Assembly (NCBI GenBank): GCA_964019165.1
Contig: OZ025267.1
Location: 2,939,650 to 3,003,649, forward strand
Origin: Mastigias papua
Lineage: Eukaryota; Cnidaria; Scyphozoa; Rhizostomeae; Mastigiidae
Reading direction: 5' to 3'
DNA: 64,000 nucleotides
Both the position numbers and the translations under genes were made by a program. Of the stretch, positions 1-10,501 are shown piece by piece (the stretch's first letter is position 1; each line of letters starts with the position of its first letter). The notes under the pieces were generated by a model. That model saw nothing but the letters and a program-made list of their open reading frames with translations, did not search any database and was not told the DNA's origin.

Positions 1-273
1 GTCGCTGAAAAGGAAACTTAGCTCAGCTTGCTAAGTCTTACTCAACTTACTCAACTCAACTCAACTTACCTCAAGACAAATAAATTGACAATCAGCTCTA
101 CAAATTCCACAATACCACAGAATCACATTGCCACTGTGTCCATAGATTGTATGTTGCTTTTGTAATTATCCTTTATTAGCCTGAACATTTTGGCTTCGCA
201 GTCTGCATTATATTCATCCAGATTGCGTAAAATTCCGTTCGTTTTTCTAAGTCATTCTTTGTTTCTGTTGCAG
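1..273 (+). other. Intron, upstream of the first visible O-methyltransferase exon
   Basis: No open frame of note. The stretch ends in a pyrimidine-rich tract and a CAG acceptor at 271-273. It also contains a short run of imperfect CTCAACTTA-like repeats at about 20-70. I read it as the 3' part of an intron whose upstream exon lies outside the window. Confidence 0.6.
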
Positions 274-951
274 ATGAACTTAAGCGAATAATGCAACTTA
301 TTTCTTCAATGGAATTAACACTGTGGCATCCGATTATGGATGAAGTCGACATGATCTGGGCCTCACAGGTTAAGATTATTCAGAAACGTGGAGGAAACTT
401 GTGTGCTCCCGTCCCTAAAGGTGCCATTGGCCAATGTGGCTATATCAATAGTCTCTCTTACGATGGCATGAAACAGAGTCTGGCTGATTACAAGGAACTA
501 TGCAAGTCATACCCACGCAGTGGCCATGGAATAGAGATGCACTGTGCTGATGTTGGCTTGCAAGATCCTTCTGTAACTGCGCAGCATTATGTAAAATTGG
601 AACAGAAAGCAAACAAAAATGGAGAAGAAAAAACTTCATATGCCCAGTGGATACAGGAAGTTCAAACAACACGAAACAGCGAATGGAAGTTCAATGTTAT
701 GTTCGAATTAGCGTCAGACACTGAGCATCCTCCTCCTTTTGATCATGTTAACTTGTTCCACACAGGAGTGGAGGACTACGCAATGTCAATTACATCCGTC
801 CCATCACTTGACGTCAAGAAAGTTGCAAAGGCAACAACTGAAGCATCCATGTTTGCACCATGCATGGTTGGCACACTAGAATCGCAATTCCTCAAAATGC
901 AGGTTTCCATTGCACAGGCAAGGAAGATTCTGGATGTTGGAACATTTACAG
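274..951 (+). CDS. Class I O-methyltransferase, penultimate exon (5' partial)
   Basis: This exon encodes an N-terminal region of about 160 residues that I do not recognise, followed by the start of a cation-dependent, SAM-using O-methyltransferase domain (caffeoyl-CoA/catechol OMT type). It ends inside SAM motif I, ILDVGTFTG. The donor GTAAGA is at 952 and the last codon is split after its first base; the acceptor exon supplies GA, giving GGA in the motif GTFTGMSAL. The frame is open from the acceptor at 273 through ELKRIM into the ATG at 291, so translation probably enters from an upstream exon and 291 is only a fallback start. Usual members are about 220-260 residues; here roughly 190 residues precede the catalytic domain. 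It presumably acts on a small catechol- or phenol-like substrate, but the substrate cannot be told. The N-terminal part is rich in His, Trp and Cys. Confidence 0.8.
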
Positions 952-1144
952 GTAAGATAACTTTTCAATGGTTACTATTTTAGACTATTAGATATCTGTG
1001 AAAGCAGGTGTTGCTGTACTACTCAAGCATGAGAAAGAGGATCAAGAAAGTCTCAACTATAACCTCCCGTTGCACCAAGACTTGAAGTAGTATCCACGTC
1101 AGTTTAGCAAGCAATGAATCAATTGTATATATTCCTTAACGTAT

Positions 1145-1286
<142 letters not shown>

Positions 1287-1291
1287 CATAA

Positions 1292-1326
1292 CTGATGAAG
1301 GCTTGTGCCGAAACGTTTTAAAAGTT
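1292..1326 (+). ncRNA. Hammerhead-like core, probably degenerate
   Basis: CTGATGA (1292-1298), a GGC-TTGT-GCC hairpin, GAAA (1310-1313), then a short helix AC...GT closing on U1326 have the order of a hammerhead core. The first pair of helix I would be A1291 with G1327, which does not pair, so I doubt that this copy cleaves by itself. Hammerheads of this small type are known from Penelope-like elements, where they often act as dimers. Confidence 0.4.
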
Positions 1327-1343
1327 GGAATTTTTTCTTGAGG

Positions 1344-1745
<402 letters not shown>

Positions 1746-1806
<61 letters not shown>
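1746..1806. repeat. (TA)n microsatellite
   Basis: About 60 bases of TA dinucleotides replacing the outer right arm of the fold-back repeat. Confidence 0.95.
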
Positions 1807-1807
<1 letters not shown>

Positions 1808-2304
1808 TGAAAGTGTGTAATAATATTTCGGTGGAATCATATAATTCGGTACTATTTATCAGTAATTTATAGAACGGTATAGCCAGAGTGATGCACTAGG
1901 CAGAGCTCTACCAAATATACATTTATATGCATTGATATGTTCATGTGTATATGTAAGGCATTAAAAGGTATCAATTAATTTCAAGAGAATGACTCACTTA
2001 AGTGCTTGTCCTCAGTCCTTCAATAAAGAGTAATTTTCCTTGGCCTAGGAGAATGCAAATGCATCATCTAAAACGAAATGAATTGTAAATTTGCAAGTTT
2101 CAGAGCATTTGTAAAGATGAAGAGAAAAATCGGTACATATCTACAGCCAAGTTTTGATCTGTATCCAAGAAAAAATGTCCCTCCAAGTGTGTGGTTGAAT
2201 TTGCCTTAGCAGCTTATGGAGCTAGTGTGACCCATACATTGCTAATTATGCTTAGTCTTCTCTATGATGCACATATTATGAAGGAAAACCTGTTCTTTTG
2301 GTAG

Positions 2305-2753
2305 GAATGTCAGCTCTCTCAATGGCCGAAGGCATACCTTTTGATGATGGAAAAGTGGTTACCCTCGAGTTTGATGACAAATATGCAGATGTTGCAGAGG
2401 AGTGCTTCAGGCAGTCTCAGGTTGGCAATAAGATTCAGCTTATTCGTGGCAATGCGGTTGACAGCATGAAGAAGCTGCTGAAGAGCGGCGAAAAGTTTGA
2501 TATAATATTCATTGATGCGGACAAGGAGAGCTATAAAGTATACTATGAGATTGCAATGTCCGGCTTGCTCAGTGACCACGGATTTATCATGGCTGACAAT
2601 GCATTGTGTGCTCTGTTGTACGATGCTGACGATGAGAGAAGCCAGAAACTCCACGAGTTCAACCAGCACGTGAAGAACGATAAGAGGGTAGAGCAGACGG
2701 TATTGACCATGAGAGAAGGTGTATCCATCATAAAGCCTTTGAGGAAGAGATAG
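2305..2753 (+). CDS. Class I O-methyltransferase, last exon
   Basis: Completes the Rossmann-fold catalytic domain. Visible landmarks are GMSALSMAE (rest of the SAM-binding motif), VVTLEFD (acidic residue for the SAM ribose), GNAVDSM, FIDADKESY and ADNAL. In the family the Asp of IDADKE and the Asp-Asn of the last motif hold the divalent metal, and all three are present, so the enzyme looks catalytically intact. It ends LRKR and TAG. The family typically methylates hydroxyl groups of catechols or acyl-CoA phenols; the actual substrate here is unknown. Two overlapping polyadenylation signals follow about 245 bases downstream. Together with the exon at 274-951 it gives about 375 visible residues. 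Confidence 0.9.
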
Positions 2754-2995
2754 ATAGATAGATGGCAGTAGCCAGAGATTAGATCATCCATCGTGGTAAT
2801 ACGAAGGTTCGTTTTCAAGTGAGGTAGCCAAGTGCTTGTGTCGCAATGGCAACTGTGCAAGAATGGGGACGATTTACTACTTTTTCATTATTTGAATCCT
2901 TTCATTTGCACAAAAAGTGTTTCTCTTTGCCTCATTACTGCTATTGTATTGTATAATTCAATTAGCAGGGAAATGCAATTAGAGACTATATGACT

Positions 2996-3010
2996 AATAA
3001 AATCAATAAA
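2996..3010 (+). terminator. Polyadenylation signals of the O-methyltransferase gene
   Basis: Two AATAAA hexamers, at 2996-3001 and 3005-3010, lie about 245 bases after the stop codon in an A-rich setting. They are the most likely 3' end signals of this gene. Confidence 0.55.
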
Positions 3011-4157
3011 AAAATGGCCGAAACGTATTGTGGAAAGCCATAAGTATCTAAGAATAGACTGGAAAGAAACAGTGGCGCCAAAGGGGTGGGTTTGGGGAAC
3101 ATTTTGGGAATTCAAGGAAGGAAGGCTTGAGGAGGCATGAGACTTCTTGCTAGGTGCACTTTTTTATTACGTCATACGATTGCTGTTTATCAGCATTTAG
3201 CTCCATATTTTACTGCATGCTGTGGTAAAGGGCGTGGCTCTAATAGGGTGTGTTCCACTAAAATCCACCAAGTCTGTGGTGGCTGGCGTCGCCCCGCAAT
3301 GATCGAAAAATTCAAGCTAAATGCAAACATACTCGACCATGGCAGTTGAAAGAAGTAGCTTACAAGGTTCTTTCGGGGCGGGGCCAATTTGAACTTTTGT
3401 AGCTTCTCGATGTTTTGGTTCGACCTTAGATGACAAATGCGCAGCTCTGAGTTCGTTGTGGTTTTCCAGAATCACGCATTCAAACCTACCGGATCTCATT
3501 GCGGTTGGATCTCACTGTCGTGGCGTTAATTTTGCTCTAGATCTAAAGCTTAGAGATTACCAAGAAATACCACATATTAGATAGTGGCTGATAATTGTCC
3601 TTGACTTGAGCGGCCCCCGGCATTGTCCAAACGTACGGAAAGGCGAACTGTATTCTACATAGGCCAACCAGCTTGATTACCATAAACAATGGACTGCAAA
3701 ATGCAGTCACAGAACCCCTTTCTTGGTACAGTTCTGTTCAAAGACCATTGTAGACGAATAATTGCTCGCAAGTTGCTTCTTTCACTTATTGCACCTTGTT
3801 ATTACCGTACCCCCTTAAACGTCTGGAATACATGCAGAAGGTGCAGAGCGACGATTTGTGACAAATAGTGCAGTCACTATTTATTTTCAGTAAATTTTTG
3901 TGATTCTAGAAGGGAATTGTATCCATGAAAGTTAAAAAGTAAGAAAGTCCTGTTCAATTATGACCATATTGGCCTAAATATGTATGCAATAATTGACCAG
4001 AAAGTGTCAACTAAGAATGTCAGAGTAACGAACCCAAAAAACCAATGCCAACCAAACATGCTCGCAAATGCATAGTCTCGAATCTTGTCTCCGATTGTAG
4101 AAGAAAGCTTAGAGCTCTCATAGATTGATATCAATAATAGGCAGGCACTGCATGCAA
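3011..4157. other. Intergenic, no gene seen
   Basis: Short open frames on both strands overlap each other and have no recognisable product. No RNA gene or clear repeat was found. Confidence 0.5.
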
Positions 4158-4585
4158 GTATGGGCGAGTGGCCAAGTGGTTAGAGCGCTTGACTGCTGAG
4201 CAAATAATATTTATAATATATAATAATATAAAATTTTTTACCCACGAGTCTCTACCAGCAATAATACATAATGGTAGAACTAAAAATACATAAGCTTCTT
4301 ACAATATAATTTAAACAAGGAATACTACTAGATACGATTTAAGATAAATGCTGCTCTTCCTAGAGACCGTGCTTTTGGGGAACTGCTAGTGTAGCAAATA
4401 TTCTTTCAGTTTTCTTTTAAACGCGAAAATTGTGGAGCTATTCCTTATTTGAAGAGGTATCTCGTTCCACAATTTAGCCGCAGAATAATGAAAAACATCC
4501 TACCTCACTATGCTGGCGGCTCAGGATAAGTGTCCCTCTAACGGGCACTCCCCCAACGTATGGAATCGTACAAGGGACTCAACTT
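4158..4585 (+). mobile_element. tRNA-derived SINE, interrupted by a LINE tail
   Basis: A tRNA-like 5' head (GGCGAGTGGCCAAGTGGTTA at about 4164, A-box type) runs to about 4202, and the SINE tail resumes at 4497-4585. The tail from CATCCTACCTC to GAATCGTAC matches, with scattered changes, the tail of the second SINE at 58263-58528. The middle of the element, including the B box, is replaced by a LINE 3' end. Confidence 0.6.
4203..4498 (-). pseudogene. LINE 3' end: reverse-transcriptase C-terminus and UTR
   Basis: On the minus strand 4498-4386 reads VFHYSAAKLWNEIPLQIRN and ends KEYLLH and TAG at 4386-4388. The pattern AxKLWNxxP followed by a basic, FK-containing tail is typical of the C-terminus of non-LTR (CR1/Jockey-like) ORF2 proteins. 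The rest, 4203-4385, would be an AT-rich 3' UTR. Only the last about 37 residues are left. Confidence 0.6.
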
Positions 4586-5526
4586 TTTTTTACTGCATGC
4601 ATAGTTTTGAAACTCATTGCCTGAAGATCACTGGTCCATCAACAATTACGCGTATAATGTCAAGGTCTTAAGTACAGAAAAGACGTTTTTAACACATCCT
4701 ATTGACCTCATGATAAATAGTGTAAGATAGAACATTGTACAGATTCGGGGACTTATTATCTACTACTTTGTGCAGAGAGACAACGTGTACTATCACAATT
4801 ATGTATATACATATTGAGTTTTAAATGTGAGCAAAGACATATAAACGCAAAGAGATGCATTACGTTTGACATGAAACTAGAAACGTTGGTTCCTGCACCC
4901 TCAGGGAATCTCAGAAGCAGTAATCTCATGGTAATGAATATTCCGTTCAATGAGCGCTCAAAGCGAAACCCATCATCAGTTAAAATGGGCGAAATCTGAA
5001 TATAACAGAAGGAGTCTAATTAACATAGCAGACAAAAAATCAATTTGCTATAACGATTTCCAATTCACTCTAACTGATTACATTACATCAAATCTTAAAT
5101 GTTTCATAGTCTTAACCAAATCTTATTACAGTAACAGCCAAGGCACGAGAAGCTGTTCAGTTTATGTAACTATCACTATGAAAAGACACGAACGACTTCT
5201 TGTTATCTCTTTTGAACTAGTGAACAATGTCCAATATGAATTCCAGAAGTTCTGCCAATTCAAAGTTAGTTACCAACTGACAACTTCCAGATAATGAACC
5301 TATAATGGTAGCAGGGAAGACGAAGTAAGTACCATCAAGTAGATATTTACATAAGGCAGCCATGCAGATCGACAATTTCAAGCCCATATCTGCATATGCA
5401 ACACTTCAAAATAGCGCATCACAGTCCAACTTTCCAATAGATGACGACCTAGCTATTAGAAAAAATTCCTGGAAGAGTCATAACGCATCGGCAGAATGAC
5501 TCCCAAAAGTCCCCCAAAAATATACC
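4586..5526. other. Intergenic, no gene seen
   Basis: Includes the region just downstream of the first reductase gene. I see no clear polyadenylation signal for that gene in the first 200 bases and no other feature. Confidence 0.4.
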
Positions 5527-7119
5527 TCAAAATTCAAACAGTTCACTGTGGAAATCAAAGTAGACTCCATCCTTTGAGAACTGGATGGAGTACTTTAACG
5601 CATCATCTACCAAGCCACTGGGACCACATGTCAAAACAGCCACTTTGCTTTCATGAACAGACCCAGCAAACTTGTGGATATTGTTGAAAATCTCTTCGAA
5701 ATTAGGCCTACCAAACTTTAAACAGCTTTGCATCTCTGGCCTAATATTGGCACTTGCATAATCTTCTGCTCCTCTAGCACGAGTCAGGTAAAATTGTGCA
5801 TCAAGGACATCCTCATCAAGATTCTCTGACAACATGTCAGGTGAGAAAGAGTATGGAAGAGTCTGTGGGACTTTATGACCAAAGTATTGCTGGTCATAAT
5901 CCAGTACAGATGTGACCATGAAAGCATCGCGAACTGACCATATGAAAAAGATCTTCTTCAACGGTCTTCCTCTCAACGATTGGTGAATAAGGTCGTTGCA
6001 AATGGATTGCATAGGAGTGATTCCAATACCACCAGATACAAACACAAATATCTTATACTTATCACCATCAACATCTACTGATGGTTGACCATAGGGTCCA
6101 TCTATGAATGCTGTTGTCTCAGTTGAGTCCGCTTTGTCATATAGCTGCTTCGTCCAATCGCCAAGCACACGAACATGCAGATGGACGTCGTCGTTGTGTG
6201 GGGAGGATGAAATACTAAATGGGTGCCATTCGAAGTAAGAGACCTTGGGGATGCATATGAAAACATATTGACCAGACATGTACCTGAAGGTTCCCTTTTT
6301 GAATGTCAATCGAATAACATCTGCTGGAAGGCGTGTCATCATTACTTTAGCGGAATTCTGTCGATTTCTCCACAATACAATACAACGACAGATTACGTCT
6401 AGCACCCAAACGAAAACACCAAATACAATAGCTCCAGCATCATGAATGAATGCTGCTATTACGACACCAATGAAAAGCACCCAATGAAGTTTCAAAAATA
6501 TCTCAAATACCCAGCGTCGTATAGGGAAAAAGGAAGATATAAGCAAAGCTCCCATAAGGGATACAAGCACGATACCAGAACCATCTGCCTTCTTTGACAC
6601 GATTCCATGGTACACACCACTTGCAACACTGAAAAGAGCCATCCATTTGTGCCATTTCAATGCACGTTCAAAAGGGACACCGAAAATGAAGGTGAATACG
6701 GAGTTGCGACTGGCAAGAACAAATGTCAACGCCAGTGGTATGTTGGCTGCACTACCTGTCCTTTTCTTACGACAGCAAGATGTACCTGCAGGGATTGCCG
6801 CCACTGCGAAGACCAAGAGAAACATGATTATTTCCCCCACACAAATGTCCAATATGACTCTCTTGAGGAATACCTGGACCCACATCCATCTAATTTTGTA
6901 GTAGATTGGAGGAACGAAGCATGTGACAGGCAGCTCTTTATTAGCTGATTCGTACGGTTTCCAGTTATAGGAAAGAGCACCTACTTCTTGATCTTGACTC
7001 CCTTGTTGTTCACAATCAGTGTGGCTAACTTCCTCGCCCAGCTGCCCTCCATTGCCAGTGTGCTTATTGGCAATGATGACATCGCATATGTCAACAGGAT
7101 CTACCGTACCAGATGCCAT
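5527..7119 (-). CDS. Ferric reductase / NADPH oxidase-like flavocytochrome, copy 1
   Basis: A 530-residue membrane flavocytochrome expected to move electrons from NAD(P)H through FAD and two hemes across the membrane to ferric iron or oxygen. From the chosen start: a hydrophilic N-terminus (1-75), a first membrane segment about 88-112, then four or five more to about 250. Heme ligands are two H-x13-H pairs, His157/171 and His212/226. The FAD motif HPFSISS is at 299-305, the NAD(P)H motif GGIGITPM at 363-370, the CGP motif at 498-500, and the chain ends FHSELFEF. No EF-hands or peroxidase domain. The equal 13-residue spacing in both pairs fits the ferric-reductase (FRE/FRO) branch better than NOX, where the second pair is usually spaced 12. 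The ATG at 7119 is chosen because a splice acceptor lies 18 bases upstream and the paralogue's equivalent start gives the same length. The frame stays open to 7209, but that part is probably intron. Confidence 0.88.
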   Translation of the reverse strand: MASGTVDPVDICDVIIANKHTGNGGQLGEEVSHTDCEQQGSQDQEVGALSYNWKPYESANKELPVTCFVPPIYYKIRWMWVQVFLKRVILDICVGEIIMFLLVFAVAAIPAGTSCCRKKRTGSAANIPLALTFVLASRNSVFTFIFGVPFERALKWHKWMALFSVASGVYHGIVSKKADGSGIVLVSLMGALLISSFFPIRRWVFEIFLKLHWVLFIGVVIAAFIHDAGAIVFGVFVWVLDVICRCIVLWRNRQNSAKVMMTRLPADVIRLTFKKGTFRYMSGQYVFICIPKVSYFEWHPFSISSSPHNDDVHLHVRVLGDWTKQLYDKADSTETTAFIDGPYGQPSVDVDGDKYKIFVFVSGGIGITPMQSICNDLIHQSLRGRPLKKIFFIWSVRDAFMVTSVLDYDQQYFGHKVPQTLPYSFSPDMLSENLDEDVLDAQFYLTRARGAEDYASANIRPEMQSCLKFGRPNFEEIFNNIHKFAGSVHESKVAVLTCGPSGLVDDALKYSIQFSKDGVYFDFHSELFEF

Positions 7120-7137
7120 CCTACACGCAGTTTTAAG
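7120..7137 (-). other. 5' UTR end and splice acceptor of reductase copy 1
   Basis: On the minus strand a TTTATTTCCTCAG acceptor is followed after 18 bases by the ATG. This implies at least one upstream noncoding exon, which I cannot locate. Confidence 0.5.
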
Positions 7138-7270
7138 CTGAGGAAATAAAATAATGAGACACTCAACTGCTAGTTCATGCATTGAGCCTTCTCTATTTTC
7201 TAAAATCATATGATAGTAAACAATATTTATATACTTTTCTTAAAGCTATAAGAAATCGTTTTGATGTTTT

Positions 7271-7340
7271 CCACCTAGGAGAAGCCTAAAGAACCTTTCC
7301 TAGATCCACCTAGGAGAAGCCTAAAGAAGCTTTCCTAGAC
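7271..7340. repeat. Tandem duplication, 35-base unit x2
   Basis: The unit begins CCACCTAGGAGAAGCCTAAA and recurs at 7306 with a few differences. Confidence 0.85.
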
Positions 7341-8597
7341 TTCCAGTCACTTAATCAACTATTGTAAGAGCCTTGGTAATCTGTAAATCAAATGTAAGCA
7401 AATAAACAATAATTGGGATGAAGGGGTTATTCTGGTAAAAATACCAGGTGTTAAGTTTGTAAGTCTATGCCTAATAGCGGGGGTTTCCATTTCCACGTCC
7501 AATGCAGTGGTTCTCAATCTTCTCTTACATATGTACCCATCTTCCCTTATTGTTTCTTTAGTGGATCCCTTCATAGCTATTCGACACAATGCAAGAATAC
7601 TCTATTTCCACTAACAGTAAGTTATCAGTTTGACTGATTTGAATTGGCAAGTGATTGTAAATTTTTACACCCATCGACCGAAAACAAGACTTTGTAACTT
7701 GGAATCTGACATTTGGGACTTCAAGCATAAGCCCATTGTTTCTTGTATTTATTCGTGTGCTCTGACAATGAAAAAGTTTTGAAAGTTTCCACAGTGTTAT
7801 CTATCGAGACACGTCCTAACCAATAGAACTGCATGCGTGTCTATTTCATTCTATATCGGTGTCTACTTCTTGGTGATCAGTCTGGCAATTCTTCTGTCTA
7901 GATCACCCACAAATAAACGACCCAAAAACTAAAGACAAACATCAAGAACATGGGAAATAAAGCATGAAAAGAATAAAAATTCTTTGAATCCTACTCGGTA
8001 CAGAAAAAGACATCAATAGAAGATGGACACTAGCATTTGATGCTTATAAAAAGACAACCAACATTTTCGACACCATTAAAACCTCCATTGAAATCACAGC
8101 ACCAACAATAACGCCTACGTTTTAGGTTGCTTTCTGTGTAAAAAGCGATTTATGAATTTGAACAGAAAGTCTGGAATATACTATTAACACCCTTTAATAT
8201 AGACTTGTAAGAAAGATTGATTTAACTAAATAGGAAAGAAATATTACAAGCAGAGAACTGTGCACAAGAACGAAATGTCAACCATTAAGTAAAGTAATAA
8301 GAAACATACTAATATGGCTGAGCCATATGATGCGATTGCATCCAGAAACACAAGTGGGAACGGCCTTTGAAGAATACCTTGTGAGAATTGGAATTTCAAG
8401 TTTGTTTTAATTTTTTATCAACTTTGTTAAGCCTCAAAAGTCCAGTGACGAACCTTCTCAACCTTCTCAACTCAACTTCTCAAGAAATCTAATTAAAATA
8501 GCGAGTAAGGACGTTCATGAATAATGGAGAAAAGAAGCTTTTAGTAGCCTGTGAATTGAATGAGTTAAATGTGTTTTTACATCACCAAATATCAAAG

Positions 8598-8670
8598 TCT
8601 GTCCCTTGAAACTTCTGAGGGGCACCTTTGGGGCCTAAAAGGCCTATGTATGTCGATTACGCCTCTGCAG
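8598..8670. mobile_element. MITE fragment, right end of the 34.35-kb family
   Basis: The stretch from CTGTCCCTTGAAACTTCTGAG through GGCACCTTTGG to GATTACGCC matches the right end of the element at 34350-34651. The left end is absent. Confidence 0.45.
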
Positions 8671-9746
8671 TCACGTATCATTAAATTAGATCTAGAGAGT
8701 GGGAAGTACTGTTTGTAGGGTATGATCTTAATTAACATAAACATCACATCTGCTTATGTAATGTGCCAAAAATACAAGATCTTGTTGGTTTGAATGGATG
8801 TGAATCAAAAGCTTGCCCCAAATGTCATTTTGAATTTGTCCGATATCTTCGAATCTATTGTCCGAAAAGTTCGTGATATCAACATAAGTAGTGGAATGAG
8901 AAAATGCCTCAGTCTGCCCACAAAACGTAATTGATAACGAATGAACGATCGAAAAAAACTTCTGGTAGAGCAAGGATATTTCAGCACTATTTTCAAAGTA
9001 CCATGGTGGTCAAGAGCATCATAAGGATCTCGCCCAAATTGTCAGTATTCACTCAAAAGCAAGAAAAACTTATGGGAAGTTTGTCTTGCACAAGAGTATC
9101 ATAAAATAGCATTACTGGGTCTAATTTCTTGAATGTCCCTTGTACAACTGTTTTAGGAAGTATCATTTTCACGAAAGTGATAATGCGTTCTCTCATTCGG
9201 TACCTACATCATTACCAGCTGTTGCAAGCAATTAATTCAGTTTTTATCATGAGTCAGCAAAAACTAGAGTTTGAATCAAAACAAGCTATACTCACTGAAG
9301 TTTAAGTGATAGTTTTGGGTGCAGTGTTTGTACGTATGTCGCTGCTACAAATCAATGCATTTGATGTACTCTGGCGTTCATGTGCTTCGATCTACCTTTC
9401 CAGTAGCATTTACCTCAAGTGGCGTCAGCAGCTACTTGTTTTCCCAAATGGATAGCCCTTGTGTTTTATTGTGTACGCTTGGATAGATATCAATGAAATG
9501 TCTCCATGCCAATCTTATCAAAACAAAGGCAAAACAATGTGGCCTCATTTGTAGTTAGCTTCTTCCAAATAAGTAGAACAGGTATCTTAACACAATGTCT
9601 CTTGATAAAATAACTGAAGGATTGCCATTCTTCTTATATGATGTAATGTTCTGTTTTTGATTTTCTCCTTTACACAGATAAACTTTCAGGTAGATTCGTA
9701 TACATCGGTTGTACCATGACATTTAGAGTTGTGGTAAACACTTTAT

Positions 9747-10120
9747 AAAATATAATCTATAAGAATATTAAGGCTCAAAGTCGCTGAAGTTTAAGAATGA
9801 TTTAAGAATAATGCAAGGTTCAAGCGTTATAAACGGTAGGAATTTTTGGCTATTTGAATTTCCTTTAGAAAGCAAAACTGATAGGTTTGAGTGTCACTTA
9901 TCCAGTCTTGATGTCATTATCTTTTGATACGACTCAGTAAATCTTACGGAGGTGTTCGTTACACACTTTTTAGTATAAAAATATAGTATATACGAGGGAC
10001 AATGCTTCAAATCGCTAAAAGTTAAAGAAAAACTTAAGAATTATCTTAGGCTCAAAATAACAAAGTTTAAGACTATTATAGCTCAGAGAAGAATTAGGTA
10101 TTCCTTTAATGCCAACATCC
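9747..10120 (+). repeat. Dispersed repeat, family A, copy 1
   Basis: Aligns along its length with 44400-44760: shared blocks include the CTATAAGAATATTAAGGCTC start, TTTTTGGCTATTTGA, the CGTTACACAC block, and the AGGCTCAAAAT-type end. Inverted copies lie at 19548-19880 and, in part, 25430-25545. No coding potential was seen; class unknown. Confidence 0.6.
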
Positions 10121-10501
10121 AAAAGGTATTCCTATAATGCTAACATGCGAAAAAGGACTTTACTACTCTGCCTTAAAGGCTTGAAACGATATCCAAGCTG
10201 ATATTAGAGAAATCCAAACAATTTGGCGCTCCAAAAAAGAACTAAAAGCACACCTGACGAGCTAAAAGCTAAGAACAAGTACACCAAAACACGACCCTTT
10301 AGAAGAACAGCCCAACAAACTATTAAGTTTTCATAGATATTAGCTATTAAAATTTTACTTGTCATTTTAATTAAAATATAAAAAGTTATATTTGGCTTGT
10401 AGCTGAAGAGGTATTCATGTATAAATAATAATAATGACAATTATGATGAGCGATAAAAAGTGTGTATGACAAATACAAAAGTAGTCTAAAACTAATAGAG
10501 T

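Larger units (their letters stand above)
7210..9745. other. Between the reductase copies, no gene seen
   Basis: Mostly plain AT-rich sequence, which may hold the upstream noncoding exon of copy 1. It contains a 35-base tandem duplication at 7271-7340 and a hAT-like MITE end near 8598-8670. Confidence 0.45.

Noticed and set aside
4164..4202. A possible tRNA-Ser gene
   Set aside because: Only the 5' half exists, with no anticodon stem closure or T arm; treated as a SINE head.
6607..6948. 113-codon plus-strand frame, duplicated at 16550-16891
   Set aside because: Antisense shadow of the reductase genes; it is conserved only because the genes are.
10247..10270. CTGACGA followed by a GCT/AGC hairpin, hammerhead-like
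   Set aside because: The required GAAA is TAAG and no helix III or I forms.
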